Shown here one piece after another: positions 1-7,200 of a stretch of DNA of 13,009 bases. Both the position numbers and the translations under genes were made by a program. Numbering within the stretch: the stretch's first letter is position 1; each line of letters begins with the position of its first letter. Below the pieces are notes generated by a model. It was not told where the DNA came from and ran no database searches. It was given only the letters and a program-made list of their open reading frames with translations. Where the stretch lies: positions 1 through 13,009 of the forward strand of contig JAGRNC010000029.1 in NCBI GenBank assembly GCA_020440935.1. The letters run 5' to 3'. This DNA comes from Leptospiraceae bacterium (GTDB lineage Bacteria; Spirochaetota; Leptospiria; Leptospirales; Leptonemataceae).

Positions 1-24
1 GGCGAAATTGAAAGGAGGACCGTA

Positions 25-705
25 ATGGGCTTGCTCAACGTAGACGAAAGTAAAATACGCTACACTCCTTTACCATTGGGCCGTGCGGCTGCCGACCAGT
101 ATACCGAAAAGATGAACCGCGAATATGACTGGATGTCGCGCGTTTACGATTTATTCATGTTCATCTTTCCTCGCTGGAAGGTCTGGATTCGCTCGGTGCT
201 TCCCCATATTGTGGGGAGTGAAATTCTGGAGGTATCTTTTGGTCCCGGATACTTGCTTACCCGCTACGCTACGAAATCTTACTATCGAGTATCTGGCATA
301 GATTTCAATAAACGAATGGTAGCTCTCGCACAAAAGAAAATGAGTAAACTAGGCGCAATGGTGGAGCTACGCCAGGGAAAGGTCGAGCAATTACCTTACG
401 ATGACGCAAGTTTTGACACTGTAATAAACACCATGGCCTTTACCGGTTACCCGGACGGCGATCGTGCCCTGGCCGAAATGAAACGGGTGCTGCGACATGG
501 TGGACGACTTCTACTGGTGGACTTCGATTATCCGAAGAATCGAAATCGTGCAGGCTACTGGCTGGTCCGATTCGCCGAGAAAGTGGGCGACATCGTGAAG
601 GACATTGGCGCGGCGCTGGATCGGGCCGGATTCGCTTATGAAGATCGAGCCATCGGAGGCTTTGGCAGTGTGCATTTGTTCATTTGCACAAAGAAGGACG
701 ATTAA
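25..705 (+). CDS. Class I SAM-dependent methyltransferase, UbiE/Methyltransf_11-like
   Basis: A 226-residue Rossmann-fold methyltransferase, probably cytosolic, of unknown substrate. The SAM-binding motif I is at residues 67-75 (ILEVSFGPG), where the usual E-x-G-x-G-x-G is changed to E-V-S-F-G-P-G. The acidic residue after strand 2 is D93 (SGIDFN). Motif post-I/IV is ASFDTVINTMAF (128-139), and the RVLRHGGRLLLVDF segment (154-167) is the hallmark of the UbiE/Methyltransf_11 families. The N-terminal YDWMSRVYDLFM segment (34-45) resembles the N-terminus of menaquinone/ubiquinone C-methyltransferases, but the C-terminal half is shorter and not diagnostic, so quinone methylation is not claimed. 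The start is firm: AAAGGAGG at 11-18 lies 6 nt before the ATG. The gene stands alone, with 215 bp of non-coding sequence before the next gene on the same strand. The fold is sure; the substrate is unknown. Confidence 0.88.
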   Translation: MGLLNVDESKIRYTPLPLGRAAADQYTEKMNREYDWMSRVYDLFMFIFPRWKVWIRSVLPHIVGSEILEVSFGPGYLLTRYATKSYYRVSGIDFNKRMVALAQKKMSKLGAMVELRQGKVEQLPYDDASFDTVINTMAFTGYPDGDRALAEMKRVLRHGGRLLLVDFDYPKNRNRAGYWLVRFAEKVGDIVKDIGAALDRAGFAYEDRAIGGFGSVHLFICTKKDD

Positions 706-920
706 ATCAGAAGGCCGGTCCGTGAACATTGATAAATAGATGCACCGCCGGGCCGCGCGGAGGGGCGGCAAGAGGCGGACCGATTTCTAAAGACCTCCAT
801 AGCCCGCCGGAGATGGAAAGATATCCTTGCATCATCAAATCTCTATATTCATTTGTTCTTTAGGAATCATTAACATTCCAGTACTAACATCATTTACTAG
901 CCGTACTCTGGTATAGCATT
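706..920. other. Intergenic region between methyltransferase and kinase 1
   Basis: This 215-bp non-coding stretch has a GC-rich first half and an AT-rich second half. The first half holds nested inverted repeats: an outer CGGTCCG (716-722) against CGGACCG (776-782), and an inner CCGCC (745-749) against GGCGG (764-768). These could form a large branched RNA structure at the 3' end of the methyltransferase message. No clear U-tract follows, only ATTTCT, so intrinsic termination is weakly supported. The second half carries the presumed promoter of the downstream kinase. Confidence 0.4.
870..898 (+). promoter_or_regulatory. Candidate sigma-70-type promoter for kinase 1
   Basis: TTAACA (870-875, 5/6 match to the -35 consensus) is followed after 17 bp by TTTACT (893-898, 4/6 match to the -10). 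A start of transcription near 905 would leave a leader of only about 16 nt before the ATG at 921, with no obvious Shine-Dalgarno sequence. A small palindrome GGAAT-N7-ATTCC (863-867/875-879) overlaps the -35 box and could be an operator. This is a match by eye to E. coli consensus; spirochaete promoters are less strict. Confidence 0.35.
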
Positions 921-3900
921 ATGAACCGTATCCACCTACTCTGGGCCGTCGGAATTCTGTTGGTCGCATGTAAAGTCCCAGCACCATTGGAAGCAAAGGA
1001 CGTGGACGGTTTTGGCACGGAGGCATATGGCTCGCTCCTTGAGGATCCCACCGGTACGTTGAGCATCGTGGCGGTCATGTCACAAGATGAGGGTTGGTCG
1101 CCGCTAAAGTCCAATGTTGTAGCCATCGGTTATTCGGATTCGACATTCTGGTATCGTCGCCGAATCCCGGCCTCCCCGCAGGGAGAAAATCCGAAAGTTC
1201 TGGAATTGGAATGGCCACATCTCGATTACGTGGACTATTATGTGGTGCGTAATCACAAAGTATTGAAATCTATCGAAACTGGTCTGCGACGCCCCTTCCA
1301 TTCCCGTGGGATACTGGATCGCAACTTCGTACTTGAGCTGGAGCAAGAAACAACCGTATATGTCCGATTCCGATCCGAGTTGCCTATGGCCTTTCCCGTG
1401 GATGTTTTATCCGAAAGAGATGTGGCCATGCACTCTCGAAACGAACGAGGCATTCTTGGTGCGCTATTTGGCGTTATGGCCGCCGTAGCCTTATACAACG
1501 GATTTCTTGCTCTGGCTCTCCGAGACAAATTGTACAGTCTTTACGTATTCCATATCCTGGCAGCACTCTACTACAACTTGCACCTTGCTGGATTCGCACC
1601 GGAAACCCAGGCTGGATGGATTCCCGCCGAATGGGACCTCTTTCCCGCAGCCATCGCAATCCATTGGGCCACGATCGCATTGTTCTTCATTGTATTTCTT
1701 GATCTTCGAAAGACCTCCCCGATTTTGTACCGATGCATGTTGCTAATCATCATCTTTGAATTGTTATTCATCCTCCCGCTCAGTTTTTTCGACCGTTCAC
1801 AAATGTATTCAACCCACGATTTGGCTGCGCTCGGCATTCTGCTGTTTTACGTCATTTCGGCCGCGATTGTGTATTTTCGCGGTAACCCGCGCGGGCGATT
1901 TGTATTAATAGCGTTCCTTGCGTGGGCGGCGGGAGTTGGCCTTCTGGTGGCTCGCAATTATGGATACTTACCCAATAATTTTTTGACTACTTATAGTATC
2001 CAGATAGGGTACGCTTCCGAAGCGATCCTGCTTTCGTTAGCATTGGCAGATCGTATTCGTATCATTCAAATAGAACGTCTCGCGGCTCAGGAAGAGGCGA
2101 TTCGCCACCGTACTACTGCTCTAGAGGCGCTGCATGAAGCGGATCGAATGAAGGACGAGTTCCTGGCCGGTCTGACTCATGAATTGCAGACTCCTTTACA
2201 CGCAATCATCAATATCGCCGAAAGTCCGGGAGCTTTTCCCGAAGCGGACCGGGCGCTGATCCAGGCTTGCGCCGTCCGGCTCTCCAGTCTCGTTAATGAC
2301 ATTCTGGACTATTCCTATCTTCGTGAATCGGGGTTAAAGGTAGATCGGAAACCTGTATCTGTCACAGCCTGCGCCCGGCATGTAACAGAAGTACTCCAGA
2401 GATCACTTGGTCAGAAGCCCATCCATTTTCGACTGTGGTCGGAAACTGAAAATCCCGCGAATGCGGATGAGAAACGCGTACTGCAAATTCTTTTCAATCT
2501 GATTGGAAACAGCATAAAATATGCACACTCTGGAATAATCGACATCCATATTTATCAAAATGGCGACCAGATTCTATGCGCCGTTACCGACGAAGGGCCA
2601 GGGATTTCCGAGAATGAATTGCCGCATATTTTCGGTCGATTCAATCAGGGAAGTGCCGGAATAAGAACAGGAGGGACCGGTCTAGGATTGTACATCGCTC
2701 GTCAACTGGCAACCGCAATGAGTGGAGACATCACGGTTGAATCAGCCCCGGGTCGCGGTAGCTGCTTTACTTTGTCGCTTCCTGCCTTGAGCATCTCCCA
2801 ACAGGAGGACAATCAGGGCAATCCGAAGACTACCAGCGCCACCGATTTTGCGCCGCTGGACGTGATTACCGGCAATCCGGAATTTACAGAAAGATCATGG
2901 CCTTCCGCTGATTTGCCTGTATATCACCAAGACGTGGGACTATTGCCTGAAGAACGCGCCTCAGCGTTTGGTGGGATTACCAACAAGGCCCGAATACTTG
3001 TCGTAGACGACGAACCAATGAATGTGGAGTCGGTACGTCGAATTCTGGTCAAAGCGGGCTACGATGTTCTAAGCGCCGAAAGCGGAAATGGAGCCCTTCG
3101 CGTATTGGACCGCGCTTCCGTGGACATGATTATTCTGGACTTAATGCTTCCCGATAGACCGGGCCTTGAAGTCTGCCGTGAAATTCGCGCTACAAAGGAT
3201 CCACTCCAACTCCCGATTCTGATAGCGACGGTGCGAAGCGCTAACGAAGACCTCACCACAGCCCTGGCCGCAGGTGCGAACGATTACGTTACGAAGCCCT
3301 TTTCGGCCGCTGCCCTTTTGCGGCGTGTCGCCAATTTGGCCGATTTAGCGCAGGCGGCACATGCGCTAAAAAGGCGCGATGCTGAACAGGAAGAGTCGCT
3401 GCGGACCTATCGTCAGGAGCTTTTCCAGGAGTTGCACGATACTCTGGCCGCACGACTGACCGATATTACTGTGCTCGCATCCAATTGGGATTCCAGAAAA
3501 GACCCGGGTTTCTTGCGCGCGGAGATCCAGAGGCAGGCGCAAGCGGCCAGTAGTTCGTTGCGAGACAAGCTGCAGGGTCTGGAAGACCTGAGCGTCCTTA
3601 GAACTGATTTTTTTGTCGGGATGCAGACCGTGTTGCTACGGCGGTATTCCAGGGCCGGCAGAAAAATCCGAACCCGGGCCCCCACGGAACCATGGACGGC
3701 CCCTCCCGAATGGACTCGAACCGATCTCTTTCACATAATGAATGAAATAACTACGAATGATTTGCGGTATGGGCATGGCACTTCCAATTGGTCGTTCCGG
3801 TACAGCGCTAAATCGCTGTCAGTACGGATGACAGCGGCGACAAATTACAGCCTGCATAAGCAAGGAACTGGCATGGGCACTGGCTCAATACGAAATCGAA

Positions 3901-3989
3901 TTGCGAAGATTGGAGGGACTATGCGAATGAACCTACGTAATCGGTTTTCAATATTTATCCACATTCCATTATTCCAGGATCCGCGTTAA
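921..3989 (+). CDS. Double-core hybrid sensor kinase with 7TMR-DISM sensor, receiver and C-terminal HisKA_3-like module
   Basis: A 1022-residue inner-membrane signalling protein. Domain order seen: export signal (1-17, lipobox-like LLVAC17); 7TMR-DISMED2-like periplasmic ligand domain (about 45-165); seven transmembrane segments (about 177-200, 204-224, 242-261, 270-290, 299-319, 326-345, 358-377); short coiled coil; HisKA with phospho-acceptor H420 (HELQTPL); HATPase_c with N-box N530, G1 DEGPG (557-561), F-box and G2 GTGLGL (585-590); a non-conserved linker (about 622-688); receiver with acidic D696/D697, phospho-acceptor D740 and K792; and a C-terminal module (about 815-1017). That module has a HisKA_3-type box ELHDTLAARL with H839, an N-box-like NDLRYGHG (946-953) and a glycine loop GTGMGTGSI (982-990). 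The DISM family senses small ligands, but the ligand here is unknown. The order of two kinase cores around one receiver is unusual and is repeated in the convergent neighbour. The ATG at 921 has no good ribosome binding site, but it gives a sound signal sequence and no better start is visible. Confidence 0.93.
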   Translation: MNRIHLLWAVGILLVACKVPAPLEAKDVDGFGTEAYGSLLEDPTGTLSIVAVMSQDEGWSPLKSNVVAIGYSDSTFWYRRRIPASPQGENPKVLELEWPHLDYVDYYVVRNHKVLKSIETGLRRPFHSRGILDRNFVLELEQETTVYVRFRSELPMAFPVDVLSERDVAMHSRNERGILGALFGVMAAVALYNGFLALALRDKLYSLYVFHILAALYYNLHLAGFAPETQAGWIPAEWDLFPAAIAIHWATIALFFIVFLDLRKTSPILYRCMLLIIIFELLFILPLSFFDRSQMYSTHDLAALGILLFYVISAAIVYFRGNPRGRFVLIAFLAWAAGVGLLVARNYGYLPNNFLTTYSIQIGYASEAILLSLALADRIRIIQIERLAAQEEAIRHRTTALEALHEADRMKDEFLAGLTHELQTPLHAIINIAESPGAFPEADRALIQACAVRLSSLVNDILDYSYLRESGLKVDRKPVSVTACARHVTEVLQRSLGQKPIHFRLWSETENPANADEKRVLQILFNLIGNSIKYAHSGIIDIHIYQNGDQILCAVTDEGPGISENELPHIFGRFNQGSAGIRTGGTGLGLYIARQLATAMSGDITVESAPGRGSCFTLSLPALSISQQEDNQGNPKTTSATDFAPLDVITGNPEFTERSWPSADLPVYHQDVGLLPEERASAFGGITNKARILVVDDEPMNVESVRRILVKAGYDVLSAESGNGALRVLDRASVDMIILDLMLPDRPGLEVCREIRATKDPLQLPILIATVRSANEDLTTALAAGANDYVTKPFSAAALLRRVANLADLAQAAHALKRRDAEQEESLRTYRQELFQELHDTLAARLTDITVLASNWDSRKDPGFLRAEIQRQAQAASSSLRDKLQGLEDLSVLRTDFFVGMQTVLLRRYSRAGRKIRTRAPTEPWTAPPEWTRTDLFHIMNEITTNDLRYGHGTSNWSFRYSAKSLSVRMTAATNYSLHKQGTGMGTGSIRNRIAKIGGTMRMNLRNRFSIFIHIPLFQDPR

Positions 3990-4014
3990 CTTAGTCCGCC
4001 ACGTCAGGACTCAG
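3990..4014. terminator. Possible weak bidirectional hairpin between convergent kinase genes
   Basis: CTTAGTCC (3990-3997) can pair with GGACTCAG (4007-4014) in 7 of 8 positions around a 9-nt loop. It fills the whole gap between the two convergent genes and overlaps the TGA stop of the minus-strand kinase. There is no U-tract on either side, so it would be a weak terminator at best. Transcripts of the two genes may therefore overlap at their 3' ends. Confidence 0.25.
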
Positions 4015-6755
4015 CCAAGATTGCGCTGATGCGGCGCAGGCATTCTTGCAAATTTCGCTACGATCGGAATCGAGATCCGAAGCTTGAACCACGATTCTTC
4101 TAATTCCATGTGGCAAGTTCCTCCAAGCTGGGCAGTCCGGTTTTGTATGGAACCGGTTCCGCTCCCGGTGCCAGCCTGCTGCAAATTGTAAGAGCTTCCG
4201 GTGCGAACCTCGAATAGCAGGCGTTCGTTCTCTATGCGAAAGCTCCAGCGCGCTTCGCCGTGTCCATATTTCAAGTCATTGTTCGCGACTTCTGTGCAGA
4301 TCGAATATAGTTGGTAGTTAAACTCTCTGTGCGATTGCTTATTAAGCCAATCGTCAAGACCACCGCTCATTGCGAAACGAATCTTTCGCCCTGCTCCGTG
4401 AAAACGGCGAACCATTACCAATTGCAGGCCTAAAAAGAAATCCCTGGCGAGCTCATTTAAATCTTCGAGGCTGGAAATCCGCTCGCGAAGCATATGAACG
4501 GCTGCCTTTAGCTTCTCTTTGATTTCAATATACAGTGTGGCCGCCTCCGGGACTTCACGATCTAACTTCTCTATGGTAATCCCCAGGTCCGTAAGTCGCG
4601 CTCCGAGATGGTCATGCAAATCTCGGTAGATGCGATCTCTTTCCGCCCGGGCAACGGCTTTCTCCAATTGATCTTGCTTTTTCTGCTCAATGTGTACCTT
4701 CCGTGCTGTGAGGACCAATTCTACATGGTGAAGCAATTGGTCGCGCTGAAAGGGCTTAACTAGATAGTCGTTTGCACCTGCGTTAAGACTTGTGGTGAGA
4801 TCCAGGTTTTGATTTTTGGCCGACACCATAATAATCGCCAGATCCATCGGAGTCCTATCCTTACGAATCATCTTACACAATTCAATGCCGGACACTTTGG
4901 GCATCATAATATCTAGTAACATCAGATCGGGAGGCGCTTCCCGGGCCCCGATCCATTCAATGGCGGTAAGCCCATCGCTAAAGGCCACAACCGCGTAATC
5001 AGCAGCGAGAAGGTGACGCGTAACAATCATATTATTTAATGCCGAATCGTCCACGACCGCGATGAGCGCTCTCCCATCGGGATTCTGCACTACCCCTTCC
5101 GGCTGCATTGCCGTAGTCTGGACCTGGATGTGGCGCGGCCGCCAGCCCAGGGATTTGTGGCTCTGAGTAGCCGGCGACGCCGCCGGCAATTCGAGCATAA
5201 ACGAAGTTCCTTTTCCAGGAGTGGATTGTACAGTCAGGTTCCCATTCTGCAACAGCGCCAATCTGCGAGAAATGGCCAGCCCTAACCCGGCCCCTCCCGC
5301 GGCCCGGCTTGCATCCGATTGTTCATAGCTCAGGAAAATGCGCTCGAGATCCTCCGGCGGAATCCCGATCCCGGTATCCTGCACCCGTATTACCAGAGTG
5401 CCGGCGCCATTCGCGCTTTCAGCCGAATGCGAATCGCTCAAAGGAGGACGAAATGCGGCATCCACTACAATTTCGCCTTCCGAAGTGAACTTGATCGCAT
5501 TGCCTATCAGGTTCTGAAGTATCTGCTCGAATCGTGCTGGGTCGACGTAGGCATCGGGAAGGTTTCTGGGGATATCCAGGCGCAACTTGACGGGCCTTCC
5601 CGTCAGCAACACGGCATTCAGGTCCAATAGATGCTGGCACATGTCCGCCACGGCTACCGACTCCTGACGCAAAGGCAACTCCTTGTGCTTCAGCTGGCTG
5701 TAATCAAGGATATCATTGACGAGATTCGAAAGACGTCGAGCAGTTCCAATAATCAATTCATAGCTTCGCAGTTGTTCGAAGCTTGAAGAATCACTGGATT
5801 CCATTCCGTGTTCAGCTAGACCTATTATGCCATTCAAGGGAGTTCGCAGTTCATGCGTTATGGCAGCCAGGAATTCGTCCTTCATCTCGCTGGCCCGCTG
5901 CAAGCTCTGCATGGCCAGTTCCTGACTATCCTTGGCTTCGCGCTCGGCAATGTTTCGGCTCTTTACAAGTACCCTGTTGATAAGATATAGCTCCTCCTTC
6001 TTTTTGGCGATTTGTGCCATAAGATATTCTTTCCGCCATGCCTTATGCCTGAGAATCGTATACGTTATTGCCGCTGAGGAAACCAACATAATGCTACCGG
6101 AAAAAACAGGCGGTGCAATACCGATCAGATTGAAAAAGTTAATGTTCAATAACAAACTCGACGAAACTATCAAGATTGACCAGAAGACTGTCCGAATTCG
6201 AATTCTATCCTGCCTATCCTCGAATCGACTGAAGTTTCGGAATAATAGAAACAGCGAAATGGAAAAGCTGTAGAGAAAGAACAGCGAGTAGAAATAATAA
6301 TGGAGGTCGGGTTTGCTCCTTAGCGCCTTGTTCTTTGCAAAGAAAACATCGTCCACCGAGGGATAATACTCGGGAAATACAATCCAGCCCAAAAAGAAGA
6401 GCTGAAGTAGCAGCGCCGGAATGATCTGTGATAGATCCAGTAATCGGTTCCATTTGCCAGATTCAAGGGAATCAATTATCAAATACTTACAGAAATAGTA
6501 AAAACTAACCGTAATGCCAATAACCACCATCGCCATGGGAGGGCGGAGGAAATTGGGGTGCGGTCTGGCCGCCAGAATAAAGAATGCAAAGCCGGACCAC
6601 ACTGCTGCCAGAAGACAAATGACAGCCCAGGATTGGTTTATGCGGCTTCTGGGATTATGAAAAAAGACGGATATGGATGAAGCGCTCAAGAATGATAGTA
6701 CAGCCACGATGTACACGAGATCCAGCGGTGTTGCCTGAAGAAAATCGACGTTCAT
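4011..6755 (-). CDS. Double-core hybrid sensor kinase with N-terminal 7TM sensor, receiver and C-terminal HisKA_3-like module
   Basis: A 914-residue inner-membrane hybrid kinase, paralogous to the convergent kinase over its cytoplasmic part. Domain order: seven transmembrane segments at the N-terminus (about 13-31, 42-62, 73-93, 108-126, 152-172, 189-209, 215-235) resembling the histidine kinase N-terminal 7TM region; coiled linker (about 245-290); HisKA with H301 (HELRTPLNGI); HATPase_c with N419, G1 DTGIG (460-464) and G2 GGAGLGL (487-493); linker; receiver with D569/D570, phospho-acceptor D615 and K667; C-terminal module (about 695-898) with HisKA_3-type box DLHDHLGARLTDL (H714), NDLKYGHG (826-833) and GTGSGTGSI (862-870). 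The first core and the receiver keep every catalytic residue I can check. In the second core the G1 aspartate is not recognisable. The start is the first ATG before TM1, with only a weak AGGT upstream. A good extended -10 promoter lies about 150 bp upstream. No partner response regulator is adjacent. Confidence 0.93.
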   Translation of the reverse strand: MNVDFLQATPLDLVYIVAVLSFLSASSISVFFHNPRSRINQSWAVICLLAAVWSGFAFFILAARPHPNFLRPPMAMVVIGITVSFYYFCKYLIIDSLESGKWNRLLDLSQIIPALLLQLFFLGWIVFPEYYPSVDDVFFAKNKALRSKPDLHYYFYSLFFLYSFSISLFLLFRNFSRFEDRQDRIRIRTVFWSILIVSSSLLLNINFFNLIGIAPPVFSGSIMLVSSAAITYTILRHKAWRKEYLMAQIAKKKEELYLINRVLVKSRNIAEREAKDSQELAMQSLQRASEMKDEFLAAITHELRTPLNGIIGLAEHGMESSDSSSFEQLRSYELIIGTARRLSNLVNDILDYSQLKHKELPLRQESVAVADMCQHLLDLNAVLLTGRPVKLRLDIPRNLPDAYVDPARFEQILQNLIGNAIKFTSEGEIVVDAAFRPPLSDSHSAESANGAGTLVIRVQDTGIGIPPEDLERIFLSYEQSDASRAAGGAGLGLAISRRLALLQNGNLTVQSTPGKGTSFMLELPAASPATQSHKSLGWRPRHIQVQTTAMQPEGVVQNPDGRALIAVVDDSALNNMIVTRHLLAADYAVVAFSDGLTAIEWIGAREAPPDLMLLDIMMPKVSGIELCKMIRKDRTPMDLAIIMVSAKNQNLDLTTSLNAGANDYLVKPFQRDQLLHHVELVLTARKVHIEQKKQDQLEKAVARAERDRIYRDLHDHLGARLTDLGITIEKLDREVPEAATLYIEIKEKLKAAVHMLRERISSLEDLNELARDFFLGLQLVMVRRFHGAGRKIRFAMSGGLDDWLNKQSHREFNYQLYSICTEVANNDLKYGHGEARWSFRIENERLLFEVRTGSSYNLQQAGTGSGTGSIQNRTAQLGGTCHMELEESWFKLRISIPIVAKFARMPAPHQRNLG

Positions 6756-6789
6756 GTGCCAACCTGTGGTGCGGCCCTAACTCCGGGCC

Positions 6790-6829
6790 AACGCATCGTC
6801 CTGTAGCGTTGGATGTCTGGGAGATGCGT
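6790..6829 (-). promoter_or_regulatory. Alternative hairpins in the 5' leader of kinase 2
   Basis: ACGCATC (6791-6797) can pair with GATGCGT (6823-6829), while AACGC (6790-6794) can pair with GCGTT (6806-6810). The two pairings share one arm and exclude each other. They sit in the predicted leader of about 145 nt of the minus-strand kinase message. No known riboswitch or attenuator class is recognised, and repeats of this length can occur by chance. Confidence 0.25.
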
Positions 6830-6905
6830 ATGCAGTGCAGCTATGTTGTCCGACCCATTTTCTACCATTTCGAACTTCATACACTGCAACTTATTACTAG
6901 AAGAG

Positions 6906-6932
6906 ATTATACCACTACCATACTGGCATCAA
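6906..6932 (-). promoter_or_regulatory. Extended -10 promoter for kinase 2
   Basis: Read on the minus strand, TGGTATAAT gives a perfect -10 hexamer (plus-strand positions 6906-6911) with the TG of an extended -10. TTGATG (6927-6932) is a possible -35, but the spacer is only 15 bp. An extended -10 often tolerates a poor -35. Transcription would start near 6899, leaving a leader of about 145 nt before the ATG at 6755. Confidence 0.5.
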
Positions 6933-6977
6933 TACCAAAAACGAGGTATATTATTGGACCCGATTTCTTAGAAGCTT

Positions 6978-6997
6978 CGCTGATCTGCCGCTGATCT
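6978..6997. repeat. 9-bp direct repeat with 11-bp period
   Basis: CGCTGATCT occurs at 6978-6986 and again at 6989-6997. The start-to-start distance is 11 bp, about one helical turn, which would place two identical half-sites on the same face of the DNA. It lies just upstream of the kinase 2 promoter and about 125 bp upstream of the lipoprotein promoter, so it could be a regulator site. No factor is identified. Confidence 0.4.
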
Positions 6998-7033
6998 ACC
7001 GGTTAATACTCTTTAGATTCGTTGAACCAATCC

Positions 7034-7045
7034 ATTCGCGCGAAT
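7034..7045. promoter_or_regulatory. 12-bp perfect palindrome, candidate operator
   Basis: ATTCGCGCGAAT is a perfect inverted repeat with no spacer, located between the two divergent promoters. This size and symmetry suits a dimeric helix-turn-helix regulator. It could also be chance: roughly one such palindrome is expected per 4 kb of random sequence. Confidence 0.35.
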
Positions 7046-7120
7046 TTGTCCGGAAGTCTGCCCCTGGTAATGGGCCCAATGGAGTTCCGCGGGCTCGTGA
7101 CGGAGTCATTGCTTTCGACT

Positions 7121-7149
7121 TTGACCAACTCCAGGTATGGACATATTAA
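7121..7149 (+). promoter_or_regulatory. Sigma-70-type promoter for the 7201 lipoprotein gene
   Basis: TTGACC (7121-7126, 5/6 match) is followed by a 17-bp spacer and TATTAA (7144-7149, 4/6 match). Transcription would begin near 7156, giving a leader of about 45 nt that contains the AGGAG ribosome binding site. This is one of the better promoter matches in the window. Confidence 0.55.
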
Positions 7150-7200
7150 TCAAGTCAACTTACACTTCAGATCACTAACATTAATCAGGAGCGAATCACG

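Larger units (their letters stand above)
6756..7200. other. Divergent intergenic region with candidate regulatory sites
   Basis: This is 445 bp between the minus-strand kinase and the plus-strand lipoprotein. I see no convincing gene in it. It contains an extended -10 promoter firing left, a promoter firing right, a 12-bp perfect palindrome (7034-7045), a 9-bp direct repeat with 11-bp spacing (978 and 989 bp past 6000) and alternative hairpins in the kinase leader (6790-6829). Each is listed separately. Confidence 0.7.

Noticed and set aside
716..782. Inverted repeats after the methyltransferase as a mobile-element end
   Set aside because: The arms are only 7 bp, there is no transposase and no target duplication; RNA structure is the simpler reading.
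6677..6994. 105-codon plus-strand frame across the kinase 2 start and its upstream region
   Set aside because: It is antisense to the kinase N-terminus at its start and covers the strong minus-strand promoter; composition is not protein-like.
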